NCBI GenBank assembly: GCA_040255405.1
Contig: JBDZUX010000046.1
Coordinates: forward strand, 1-22,890
Length of the DNA stretch: 22,890 nucleotides
Reading direction: 5' to 3'
DNA from: 66-474 sp040255405
GTDB lineage: Bacteria > Pseudomonadota > Gammaproteobacteria > Xanthomonadales > Rhodanobacteraceae
The stretch's first letter is position 1. Each line of letters begins with the position of its first letter. Below, in pieces: positions 8,040 to 15,383 of this stretch. The position numbers and the translations under genes were made by a program. The notes beneath the pieces are model-generated. The model was not told where the DNA came from. It was given only the letters and a program-made list of their open reading frames with translations, and made no database searches.

Positions 8040-8975
8040 TCAGCCCTGGATCAGGCGCGCCCGGTCGAAGCGGCGTTCGCGCGACCAGGCGCCCAGCACC
8101 ACCGGCAGCATCGCCGCGAACCGGCGCGGCGTGATGCCGAGTTCTCCGAAGCCGTCGCGGCTGCCGACCGAATCCAGCTTCAGGGAATTGAAGTTGTCGC
8201 GCGAGAACGGTTTGCCAGGAATCAGTTCGGCGGCGATCGCCTGCAGCCAGCCGAGTGCGTGCGGCAGCGGCAGCACGGCGCGGCGCAGGCCCGCGGCGTC
8301 GGCGACCATCCGCACCATCTGCACCAGCTCGAACGTGTCGGGTCCGTACAACTCGAAGATCTTGCCGGTGCCGCCGCGGCCGGTAAGGCAGCGCTTGATG
8401 GCCTGGGCGACGTCGCCGACATGGGCCGGCGCGAACTTCGCGTGGGGCTGGGCGAGCGGCAGGACCGGGGTCATCTGCAGCAGCTTGAGGAACCGGAATA
8501 CCAGGCCGTCGTCGTTGCCGTACACGACGCTGGCGCGATAGATCGTCCAGTCCATGCCGGAATTGCGCACCTGGGCCTCGGCTTCGCCGCGCGTCTTCAG
8601 GTATTTCGATGCGCGCTCGCCGGCGTTCAGCGCACTCATCTGGTGGATGCGCCGAATCCCCACCTGCCGGCAGGCCGCGATCAGCGACGCGGTCAGGTCG
8701 ACGTGCGCGTGGGTGAACGTGTCGCGACCGGATTCGTTGAGGATACCGACCAGGTTGACGACCGCGTCGTGGCCGGCCAATTGCTTCTCCAGCGCCTTGC
8801 GGTTGTAGACGTCGGTGCTGACGGTGTGCACGTAGGGCAGCACGCTGATCGCGCGGCCTTGTTCGCGGTTGCGGCTGAGCACTGTGACCTTGCATCCGGC
8901 ACCGGCCAGCGCCGCAAGCAGATGGCGGCCGATGAAACCGGTGCCGCCGAGGACTGCGTAATGTTTCGGATTCAT
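8040..8975 (-). CDS. NDUFA9-like atypical SDR family NAD(P)-binding protein
   Basis: A 311-residue Rossmann-fold protein of the extended/atypical short-chain dehydrogenase group annotated as complex I NDUFA9 subunit family. The dinucleotide motif GGTGFIG is at 10-16, Arg35 (LSRNRE) probably selects NADP, and YRASVVYG at 146-153 is typical of the group. At the usual catalytic position Tyr125 is followed four residues later by Arg129, not Lys, so catalysis may be altered or absent. The bacterial function is not established; a quinone or ubiquinone-biosynthesis link is only an analogy to the mitochondrial subunit. ATG 8975 follows AGGGAG by 9 nt and overlaps the slt stop codon as ATGA, which decides this start over one 66 bp upstream. 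Confidence 0.85.
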   Translation of the reverse strand: MNPKHYAVLGGTGFIGRHLLAALAGAGCKVTVLSRNREQGRAISVLPYVHTVSTDVYNRKALEKQLAGHDAVVNLVGILNESGRDTFTHAHVDLTASLIAACRQVGIRRIHQMSALNAGERASKYLKTRGEAEAQVRNSGMDWTIYRASVVYGNDDGLVFRFLKLLQMTPVLPLAQPHAKFAPAHVGDVAQAIKRCLTGRGGTGKIFELYGPDTFELVQMVRMVADAAGLRRAVLPLPHALGWLQAIAAELIPGKPFSRDNFNSLKLDSVGSRDGFGELGITPRRFAAMLPVVLGAWSRERRFDRARLIQG

Positions 8976-11035
8976 GGCGAAGCACTCCCTGCGGAGGCGG
9001 GGGAAACCGGTGCGGCAGCCGCCGCGTCGGACGCACGGCACACGACCTGCTTGCGTGCCGGGTCCGCTGGCGGATCATACGGGGTGCCGATCGCGGGGAG
9101 GCGTGAGGAGACCGGCACCGGATCGCCGTTGAGCCGCCAACCGTAGATCGTCGCGAACGACAACACGCGCGTCACGTAGTCGCGCGTTTCGTTGAACGGC
9201 ATCGACAGGATGAACACCTCCGGATCGAGGTTGCCGCGCGCGTCCACCCAGCGCTGCGCGTTGCCCGGTCCCGCGTTGTACGCGGCCGACGCCAGCCACG
9301 GGCTGCCGTTGAAGCGCGCCGCCAGGTTGGCGAGGTATTGCGTGCCCAGCGGAATATTGATGGCCGGCTCGTAGAGGCTCGCCGGCCCGTCATAGGGAAG
9401 GCCGCTGCGGCGCGCCACCAGCTTCGCGGTGCCCGGCAGCAGCTGCATCAGGCCGCGCGCATCGGCGCCCGATTGCGCGTCGGGTTGCCAGGCGGTCTCG
9501 GCGCGGATGATCGCGAATGCCCAGGCCGGATCGATGCCCGCGCGCTCGGCGGAAGCGACCACGCGATCCTTGTCGGCCAGCGGGAAACGCAGCGCGTAGT
9601 ACTGCACGTCGCCCGACTTCCCGAACGCGAACACCGCGCGGTCGTACCAGCCCTTGCGCGAGGCCAGCGCCGCGGCCTGCTTTTGCTGGCCGGGCGTCAG
9701 GTCCGGGAAGGCGCGATTCCATTCGCGGCGCGCCGGCCGCAGCATGTCCAGCGCGAAGAACTCGAACGCGCGCGCGAGGCCCGGCACGGCTTCGAGTTGC
9801 CGGTCGGCGGCGGGATCGATCGCGACCGTCTCGGGGCAGATCGAATAATCGAGGTTGGCGCGGTCGGCCGCGAGGAACCCGTAAAACGTCGCCTGTTGCG
9901 CCAGCGCGGTGTAGCCGTCCAGCGCGGCCGCATCGTCACCGAGTTTCTGCGCGGCGCGCGCCTGCCAGTAGCGCCATTCGTCGCGCTGCATTTCTTCGGG
10001 CGTCAGCGCCTCGATCGCGGCCGCGGCGGCTTGCCAGTCGCCCTGCGCCACCGCCGCGCGCACGCGCCATTCGCGGGTCGCATCGGTTTGTGCGGCGGCC
10101 GGCAAGTCCGCAAGGCGCGTGATCGCGTCGGGGCCTGCATCCACCGCGTTGTACAGCGCCAGCATGCCGAGCAGGCGATGGCGTTGCTCCTGGTCGAACG
10201 CGAAGCGCTTCGACAGCGCCTCCCAATACGTTTGTGCCTGCGCGCTGTCGCGGCGCGCCATCCGCATCAGCGCGCGCGCGACCGCTTCGCGATCGTGCTT
10301 CGTGTCGGCAAAGGTCGACGCCTGCTTGAGCACTGTCGCTGGCGAACGCAGCGCATCGGCGATGCGCATCGCGACGGCGCCCTGGTCGTCCGGCAACCAA
10401 CTCGCGGATTGGTCGATCGTGGAAGCGTTGCCCGCGTCGGCGGCGCGTTCGATCCGGTCCCACACCCGCTGCGGCGTCAGCAAGCCCTGTGCGGCGGCGG
10501 CTTGCAGCACCGGCGTGCAGGCTGATGGCAACTGCGTCCGTTGCCAAAGCTGCGCGAGGTCGCGATCGAAATCGAGCCGCTTGCCATCGGCGAGGTTCGC
10601 CTGCAGCGCATCACAGGTGAACGTGTCGCCGAGCCCCGGCTCGTAGAAGTGCCGGAACGTCGCCCAGTCCTTCTGCTGCGCCGTCCAGCGCAGTGCCGCA
10701 TTGCGCAGGTCGCCCGCCGGAATCAGATCGGGGTAGCGCGCGAGGTAGGCATCGATCGCCGCCGGTGTCGCTGTCTTGATGTCGTGCTGCAACGCCGCCG
10801 CTTCGAGATACGGATACAGCGGGTAATCCTGGAGCCCCTTCGCGAACGGACGCCAATCCTGCCCGGCCTCCGCGGCGGCATAGGCGGTGCGGAACGCATC
10901 GCGCTGCTGCTGCCGCGTGGGTGCAGGCGCGGGTGCTTGCGCCGTGGCGACCGCGGCGATCGTCGAGAGCGCCACCACTGCGAACCGACGCGTCCATGCG
11001 CCTCGCGGCGCGTTCTTCAACAAGACCATTTGCAT
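8972..11035 (-). CDS. slt: Soluble lytic murein transglycosylase (Slt70 type)
   Basis: Periplasmic enzyme that cleaves the MurNAc-GlcNAc bond of peptidoglycan and makes 1,6-anhydro ends. The 687-residue product has a signal peptide (about 1-34, ending ATAQA), a long alpha-helical superhelical U/L region (about 40-490) and a C-terminal lysozyme-like domain. The catalytic glutamate is Glu513 in IIRAETAWQPDA, followed by GLMQLLPGTA (528-537) and AYNAGPGN (585-592), all diagnostic of family 1 transglycosylases. The tail after 640 is Pro/Ala/Ser-rich. First gene of a coupled cluster with the NDUFA9-like gene (ATGA overlap) and cca. Start codons at 11035 and 11029 are both possible; neither has a good ribosome binding site. 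Confidence 0.94.
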   Translation of the reverse strand: MQMVLLKNAPRGAWTRRFAVVALSTIAAVATAQAPAPAPTRQQQRDAFRTAYAAAEAGQDWRPFAKGLQDYPLYPYLEAAALQHDIKTATPAAIDAYLARYPDLIPAGDLRNAALRWTAQQKDWATFRHFYEPGLGDTFTCDALQANLADGKRLDFDRDLAQLWQRTQLPSACTPVLQAAAAQGLLTPQRVWDRIERAADAGNASTIDQSASWLPDDQGAVAMRIADALRSPATVLKQASTFADTKHDREAVARALMRMARRDSAQAQTYWEALSKRFAFDQEQRHRLLGMLALYNAVDAGPDAITRLADLPAAAQTDATREWRVRAAVAQGDWQAAAAAIEALTPEEMQRDEWRYWQARAAQKLGDDAAALDGYTALAQQATFYGFLAADRANLDYSICPETVAIDPAADRQLEAVPGLARAFEFFALDMLRPARREWNRAFPDLTPGQQKQAAALASRKGWYDRAVFAFGKSGDVQYYALRFPLADKDRVVASAERAGIDPAWAFAIIRAETAWQPDAQSGADARGLMQLLPGTAKLVARRSGLPYDGPASLYEPAINIPLGTQYLANLAARFNGSPWLASAAYNAGPGNAQRWVDARGNLDPEVFILSMPFNETRDYVTRVLSFATIYGWRLNGDPVPVSSRLPAIGTPYDPPADPARKQVVCRASDAAAAAPVSPASAGSASP

Positions 11036-11042
11036 CCGGACG

Positions 11043-11048
11043 ATTCTA
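11043..11048 (-). promoter_or_regulatory. Candidate -10 box (TAGAAT) directly before slt
   Basis: TAGAAT on the minus strand would place the transcription start at about 11036, immediately before the ATG at 11035, so the message could be leaderless or nearly so. The hexamer 17 bp upstream (ACGATT) is a poor -35. The remaining gap up to 11180 shows nothing else recognisable. Confidence 0.25.
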
Positions 11049-11180
11049 GACGAACCGCTCCGGCGAATCGTTGGATGGATGTTCCAGCCGCGTGTACATG
11101 CGGTCGCGCGCACCGCACGGTGACGCTTTCCCGGGTTCGATGGTGCCGGCGCTGCGTCTGGTTGATGCAGGGAACGCGGT

Positions 11181-11975
11181 TCAGGCTGCGGCGGCTTGCA
11201 ACGCGGCCACCGGTACCCGGATCTCCGCGGCCAGCGGCAAATGATCGGAAAACGCGGCGGGCAGTGTCCACATCCGGTCGACCTCGATGCGCGAAGTCAC
11301 GAGGATGTGGTCGATCGCCCGTTGCGGCCGCCAACTCGGAAACGTCGGTTGCGGATGCGCCGGCGGCGCCAGCGAGGTGTGCGCGAACAGGCCGCGCAGC
11401 TCCGGGCCGTCGGGCGGGCAGTTGAAGTCGCCCATCAGCACCGCGTTGGGCCGATCGTGCAGCAGGTCGGCGATGAAGTCGAGCTGCCGTTGGCGCGATT
11501 GCACGCCGAGGGACAGGTGCGCCACCGCAACGGTGAGGGCTTCGCGACCCACGCCGTAGCGCGCCAGCAGCACGCCGCGTCCGCGCAACCGGCCGGGCAG
11601 GGGGTAATCGAGCACTTCGACCGGCTGCGTGCGGCTGATCAGGCCATTGGCGGTGTGCGCGACGTTGGAAAGATTGCGGTTGGGCTGGTGACTCCAGTAG
11701 GGCATACCCGCGTTTTCCGCGAGGTAGCGCGTCTGGTTGAGGAAACCGGAGCGGATGCTGCCGGCATCCGCCTCCTGGAGGCCGATCACGTCGAAATCGG
11801 CAATCGAACGCGCAAGCGTGTCAAGATTGCCGAGCTTGTATCGGCCCGGCAGTACCGCGCCCCAGCTGCGGGTGAAGTACTCGTGGTAACGCTTCACGCT
11901 CGCGCCGGCGAGGATGTTGCAGCTGAGGATGCGCAGGGTGTTGTCGGCCGGCGCCGCGGCGGGCTTGAGATTCAT
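11181..11975 (-). CDS. Endonuclease/exonuclease/phosphatase-fold hydrolase
   Basis: A 264-residue member of the EEP superfamily, metal-dependent phosphodiesterases and phosphatases related to exonuclease III. The full active-site set is visible: Asn20 (SCNI), Glu68 (LQEAD), His153 (VAHLSLG), Asp183 and Asn185 (MGDFN), Asp222-His223 (AIDHIL) and Ser243-Asp244-His245. There is no signal peptide, so it is probably cytoplasmic. It follows the dsbA pair by 54 bp in the same direction and probably shares their transcript. The substrate cannot be assigned: DNA, RNA, phosphoinositide-like and sphingomyelin-like members share these residues. Confidence 0.88.
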   Translation of the reverse strand: MNLKPAAAPADNTLRILSCNILAGASVKRYHEYFTRSWGAVLPGRYKLGNLDTLARSIADFDVIGLQEADAGSIRSGFLNQTRYLAENAGMPYWSHQPNRNLSNVAHTANGLISRTQPVEVLDYPLPGRLRGRGVLLARYGVGREALTVAVAHLSLGVQSRQRQLDFIADLLHDRPNAVLMGDFNCPPDGPELRGLFAHTSLAPPAHPQPTFPSWRPQRAIDHILVTSRIEVDRMWTLPAAFSDHLPLAAEIRVPVAALQAAAA

Positions 11976-12029
11976 GATCGGATCAGCCTAGCACTTTGCC
12001 GGCGTACGCCGCGTGACGGCGTGCGCGTC

Positions 12030-12782
12030 TCAGCGTTGCTCGACCTGCCGGGCCATCCAGAGGCCAACCTGCTGGAGCTGTGCGTAGCTCCCGACTTCCG
12101 CGCTGCGCATCAGCGCGACGAACGGCACGCCTTGCGCATCGCTTGCGCGGCGCCCGACCACCAGCATGGGCGTGGCGTCGATGCCCCAGCCCATCTCGGT
12201 GTGCTGGTCATCGGTCATCTGCCTGGTGGTTTCCGCGCTGGTGGCCGCGGCCATGAACTTCTGCGGATCCACGCCGTGGCGGCCGTACCAGATCGCCATG
12301 TCCTGCAGGGAATTGAGCGGGTAGTGTTCCAGCATCGCCTGGAACAGCGCGTCGTGGGTCTGCTCCAGCACGCCGAGTTGCTTAGCCGCGTAGAAGGCCT
12401 GCGCGTACGGCATCCAGGCGGCACTGAACACCGCCGGCATGTAGCGCACCTCGATGTCCTTCGGCAGTTCGGCGCGCAGCTTGTCCATGTACGGCGCGAA
12501 TTCCGCGCAGTGCGGGCAGCCGTACGAAAACACCTCGACCACCTCCACCGGGCCGGTGGGTTGCGCCTGTCCGGCCGGAAGCGCCAGCTTGACGTACTGC
12601 TGCCCTTCGGTGAATTGCATCGAACTTGCGGGCGCCGGCGCGCTCGCAACCGTTGCAGCGGATGCGGCACTGGCCGGTGCGGCGGCGCTGCCGTTGCCGC
12701 CTTCGTTGTGCGCCGAACACGCGGCCGCCAGCAGCAGGCCGCAGGCCAGCAACACCCAGCGGATCATCCGCGCCATGCCCAT
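12030..12782 (-). CDS. dsbA: DsbA-type thiol:disulfide oxidoreductase, probable lipoprotein (CPHC)
   Basis: A periplasmic dithiol oxidase that introduces disulfides into exported proteins. The 250-residue product has a signal sequence with a lipobox-like end at Cys22 (LLLAAAC; -3 is Ala, not the preferred Leu), then an Ala/Ser/Pro linker (30-55) and the thioredoxin-fold domain. The active site is Cys89-Pro-His-Cys92, as in classical DsbA, with the cis-proline Pro205 in GIDATP. Its ATG lies one base after the stop of the second dsbA gene, so the pair is translationally coupled. If lipidated, the enzyme would be membrane-tethered, unlike its upstream neighbour. DsbA/DsbL is the family; the partner DsbB is not in this window. 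Confidence 0.9.
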   Translation of the reverse strand: MGMARMIRWVLLACGLLLAAACSAHNEGGNGSAAAPASAASAATVASAPAPASSMQFTEGQQYVKLALPAGQAQPTGPVEVVEVFSYGCPHCAEFAPYMDKLRAELPKDIEVRYMPAVFSAAWMPYAQAFYAAKQLGVLEQTHDALFQAMLEHYPLNSLQDMAIWYGRHGVDPQKFMAAATSAETTRQMTDDQHTEMGWGIDATPMLVVGRRASDAQGVPFVALMRSAEVGSYAQLQQVGLWMARQVEQR

Positions 12783-12783
12783 C

Positions 12784-13482
12784 TCACTTGGCCTGCTTCG
12801 CGGCCAGTTCCTTGTTCACGAGGAACAGCGTCAGGTCGACGGCCTGTTGCCCGCCCTGTGCCGAGGCGGGGGTCAGCCGCCATTTGCCGTCGATCACGAT
12901 GGTCGGCGTGCTGTCCACGCCCCACGCCATGATCTGCTGGTCGGCACGCTTCATCTCCAGGTTGACCGCGAACGAATTGGCGGTCGCGACGAACTCGTCC
13001 GGCTTGGCGCCGAACTTGCCGTAGAACCTGGCGACGTCCTCGATCTTGGGCAGGCTGGCCTCGGCCTTGGGACGCTGGGTGGCTGGATCGTAGGTGGCGA
13101 GCGGACCGTCAGGGCCCCAGATCGCCTTGAACATGGCGTCATGCGATGCCTGGTTGTCCAGCCCCAGCGCCTTGGCGGTGAAATACGTGCGCTGGAACAC
13201 GGGCCAGTCTTCGTTGGGGTGCCAGCTGGCCGGCACGAATTGCAGCACCGTACCGGCGGGCAGTTCGGCGCGCAGCTTGTCGATGAAAGGCTGGAACTGG
13301 TTGCACGCCGGGCAGCCGAACGAAAACACCTCGGTCACCACGACCTTGTCGGGCTGGCCGGTCGGCTGCGGATTCGGGATGGCGAAATACTGCTTGCCTT
13401 CGGTCCACTGCTGCGGCGTCTGCGCGAACGCGACACCGGCGAGGGCGACCAGCAACAAGGACAGGGCGGTGCGTTTGATCAT
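12784..13482 (-). CDS. dsbA: DsbA-type thiol:disulfide oxidoreductase, soluble periplasmic (CPAC)
   Basis: A 232-residue periplasmic oxidoreductase with a clean type I signal peptide (1-20, ending GVAFA) and a thioredoxin fold. The active site is Cys57-Pro-Ala-Cys60 and the cis-proline is Pro193 in GVDSTP. The CPAC dipeptide differs from the CPHC of the downstream copy; that dipeptide tunes redox potential in this family, so the two may have different roles. ATG 13482 follows a GGGGA about 9 nt upstream and starts the signal peptide; an in-frame start 51 bp further upstream would add a Pro/Gly-rich extension and is rejected. Lies 84 bp after the cytochrome c4 gene. Confidence 0.9.
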   Translation of the reverse strand: MIKRTALSLLLVALAGVAFAQTPQQWTEGKQYFAIPNPQPTGQPDKVVVTEVFSFGCPACNQFQPFIDKLRAELPAGTVLQFVPASWHPNEDWPVFQRTYFTAKALGLDNQASHDAMFKAIWGPDGPLATYDPATQRPKAEASLPKIEDVARFYGKFGAKPDEFVATANSFAVNLEMKRADQQIMAWGVDSTPTIVIDGKWRLTPASAQGGQQAVDLTLFLVNKELAAKQAK

Positions 13483-13566
13483 GCTCGGATCCCCGGGTTT
13501 CGGAAGATTGGCCGGCGAGTTGGGCCGGCCCATTCCCGCTTTGGACCGCGCGCGGGCGCGGCGGGT

Positions 13567-14376
13567 TCAATCCATGGCGCCGGACTTGGCCGTGGCATTG
13601 GTTTCCGGCGCGGCGTGCAGGCCTTCGACATAGCTCGACACCGCGGAAATGTCCTGTTCCGTCAGGTGCTGGGAGATCGCCGGCATGATCTTCGCGTGCG
13701 CGTCGCTGCCCCAGGTGGCGCCGTCGTGCCATGCCTTCAGTTGCGTCTGCACGTAATCGGCGTGCTGGCCGCCGATGTTCGGCACGCGCCAGCCGGGATT
13801 GCCGGCGCCATCCGGGCCGTGGCAGGCCATGCAGGCCGGGATGCCGCGGCCGGAATCGCCCTCGCGATAGAGTTTCTCGCCTTCGCTGGCCAGCTTCTCG
13901 TCGGCCACGCCCGGCAGGCGTTTCTGCGAGGCGAAGTACGCACCGACGTCGTGCATGTCCTGCGGCGCAAGCGTGGACGCCATGCCCTGCATGATCGCGT
14001 TCTGGCGGGTGCCGCTCTTGAAGCGCATCAATTGGCTGACGATGTATTGCTCGCTCTGGCCGGCGAGCTTGGGGTACTGCGGGTCGGTGGAGTTGCCATC
14101 CATGCCGTGGCAGGCGCCGCACGCGGCGGCCTTGGCCTGGCCGGCCTTGGCGTCACCGGGCAGGGTATTCACCGATTGAAGCTGCGCGAGCGCGGCTTCC
14201 GCGGCCCGGGACGCGCTTTCCGCGCTGGCCGGTGCGGCAGCGCTGGCCGCGCTGGCGGGCGCGCTCGACGTGGCCGGCTTCGATTCGGCCGTGGTCTGCG
14301 GCGCGGACAATGCCACCGCGACCGGCGCCGAGGCGGCGAGCATGACAAGGACAGCTGCTGAGCGCCGGAAACCCAT
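13567..14376 (-). CDS. Diheme cytochrome c4
   Basis: A 269-residue periplasmic electron carrier that passes electrons towards terminal oxidases. Signal peptide at 1 to about 24, then an Ala/Ser/Pro-rich stretch (25-60) and two cytochrome c domains. Heme motifs are CGACH at 86-90 and CMACH at 182-186; candidate axial methionines are in the NAIMQGMA segment (about 129-132) and Met231 (KIMPAI). The two-domain layout and sequence fit c4. ATG 14376 follows a GAGAGAGGA purine run and the strong upstream promoter. First gene of a minus-strand cluster with the two dsbA genes and the EEP hydrolase; covalent heme attachment needs reduced cysteines, so co-expression with Dsb proteins is plausible. Confidence 0.93.
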   Translation of the reverse strand: MGFRRSAAVLVMLAASAPVAVALSAPQTTAESKPATSSAPASAASAAAPASAESASRAAEAALAQLQSVNTLPGDAKAGQAKAAACGACHGMDGNSTDPQYPKLAGQSEQYIVSQLMRFKSGTRQNAIMQGMASTLAPQDMHDVGAYFASQKRLPGVADEKLASEGEKLYREGDSGRGIPACMACHGPDGAGNPGWRVPNIGGQHADYVQTQLKAWHDGATWGSDAHAKIMPAISQHLTEQDISAVSSYVEGLHAAPETNATAKSGAMD

Positions 14377-14433
14377 AGAATCCTCTCTCCCGTGAGCATG
14401 AGCACCGGCATCGAGGCCGGCGCGAACCGCGGG

Positions 14434-14463
14434 ATTATCGCCGCGAGTACAAACATGCGTCAA
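14434..14463 (-). promoter_or_regulatory. Strong sigma70 promoter for the cytochrome c4-dsbA cluster
   Basis: On the minus strand TTGACG (14463-14458), an 18-bp spacer and GATAAT (14439-14434) match consensus at 5 of 6 positions each. The predicted start is near 14427, about 50 nt before the cytochrome ATG. The -35 overlaps the likely ATG of divergent engB, so the two genes share control DNA. Best promoter match in the window. Confidence 0.65.
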
Positions 14464-15153
14464 ACACGTCTTCCTGGCCACGGACCGGCCGGGCCCCATG
14501 CACAGGGACCTACGAACCCGTCCGACAACCCGCTCCGCGGCGCGGCATTCGTGCTGGCGGCGCACCGGCCCGACCAGTTGCCGCCGGACGCGGGGGCGGA
14601 AATCGCGTTCGCCGGGCGTTCCAATGCCGGCAAGTCCTCGGCGCTCAACGCGTTGGTGGGCCAATCGGCGCTGGCGCGCACCAGCAAGACCCCGGGCCGG
14701 ACCCAGCAACTGGTGGTATTCGCGCTGCCGGAAAAAAAAGAGACGGCGCTGCGCGCCGGCCGCCGGTTGGTGGACCTGCCGGGTTACGGTTACGCCAAGG
14801 TGCCGCCCAGCTTGCGCGACCACTGGCGGCAGGCGATCGATCATTACCTGCGCAAGCGCCAGTCGTTGCGCGGGCTGGTGCTGATCGCCGACATCCGGCA
14901 CGCGCTCACCACGTTCGACCGGCAGATGCTGGCCTACTGCGCCGAGATCGAACTGCCGTGCGTGGTGTTGCTCAGCAAGGCCGACAAGCTTTCGCGCGCC
15001 CAGGCGCGCACGCGCCAGCGCGAGGTCGACACGGAAATCGCGAAGGAACACTGGCGCGCGCAGACCATCGCGTTTTCTGCGCCGGCCGGTACGGGCCTCG
15101 ACGAAGCACGCAGCGCGACTGCGGCTTTGCTGGGTGAGATCCGGGAAGCGTGA
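14455..15153 (+). CDS. engB: Ribosome biogenesis GTP-binding protein YsxC/EngB
   Basis: An essential GTPase of the TrmE-Era-EngA-EngB group that acts in large ribosomal subunit assembly. In the 232-residue form: G1 P-loop GRSNAGKSS at 54-62, the SKTPGRTQ switch I/G2 region at 77-84, G3 DLPGYGYAK at 107-115 and G4 SKAD at 174-177 (Ser in place of the common Thr). The loop before G3 (LPEKKETALRAGRR) looks a little longer than usual. The N-terminal 30 residues are poorly conserved and the start is uncertain: GTG 14392, ATG 14398 and ATG 14455 are all in frame. 14455 is preferred because the earlier ones lengthen a non-homologous tail. No clear ribosome binding site. Confidence 0.92.
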   Translation: MRQTRLPGHGPAGPHAQGPTNPSDNPLRGAAFVLAAHRPDQLPPDAGAEIAFAGRSNAGKSSALNALVGQSALARTSKTPGRTQQLVVFALPEKKETALRAGRRLVDLPGYGYAKVPPSLRDHWRQAIDHYLRKRQSLRGLVLIADIRHALTTFDRQMLAYCAEIELPCVVLLSKADKLSRAQARTRQREVDTEIAKEHWRAQTIAFSAPAGTGLDEARSATAALLGEIREA

Positions 15154-15168
15154 AGCGCCGGTTCTGCT

Positions 15169-15268
15169 CGTCATCCCGGAATCGCGAAGTGATATCCGGG
15201 ACCCAGCGACGTCGCATTTTGGTGCATTGCACGAAAGTCACTGGGTGCCGGCTTTCGCCGGGATGACG
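15169..15268. repeat. Long imperfect palindrome with GTCATCCCGG ends (REP/MITE-like)
   Basis: The 11-bp ends CGTCATCCCGG (15169-15179) and CCGGGATGACG (15258-15268) are perfect inverted repeats. An inner pair, 15196-15210 against 15237-15251, matches at 13 of 15 positions, so about 100 nt can fold into one interrupted hairpin. It lies 15 bp after the engB stop. Dispersed GTCATYCCGG palindromes are common between genes in Xanthomonadales and other proteobacteria; a related copy is at 16792-16842. It may also end engB transcription. No open reading frame inside. Confidence 0.75.
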
Positions 15269-15383
15269 AATATCGGGATGGTCCAGAAGTTCCCTTGGCC
15301 TGACGATCATGCGTCGGCAACCACTTGCGCGGCGCGCGACACCACCCCATCTTGATCGCCTTGCCCCTTCTCAAGGCTTGCGC

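Noticed and set aside
11196..12932. 578-residue plus-strand frame opposite the EEP and dsbA genes
   Set aside because: No domain or start signal; antisense to genes with intact catalytic motifs.
13567..15174. 535-residue minus-strand frame that would join extra sequence to cytochrome c4
   Set aside because: The extra N-terminal half is antisense to engB. The promoter at 14434-14463 and the signal peptide starting at 14376 place the real start.
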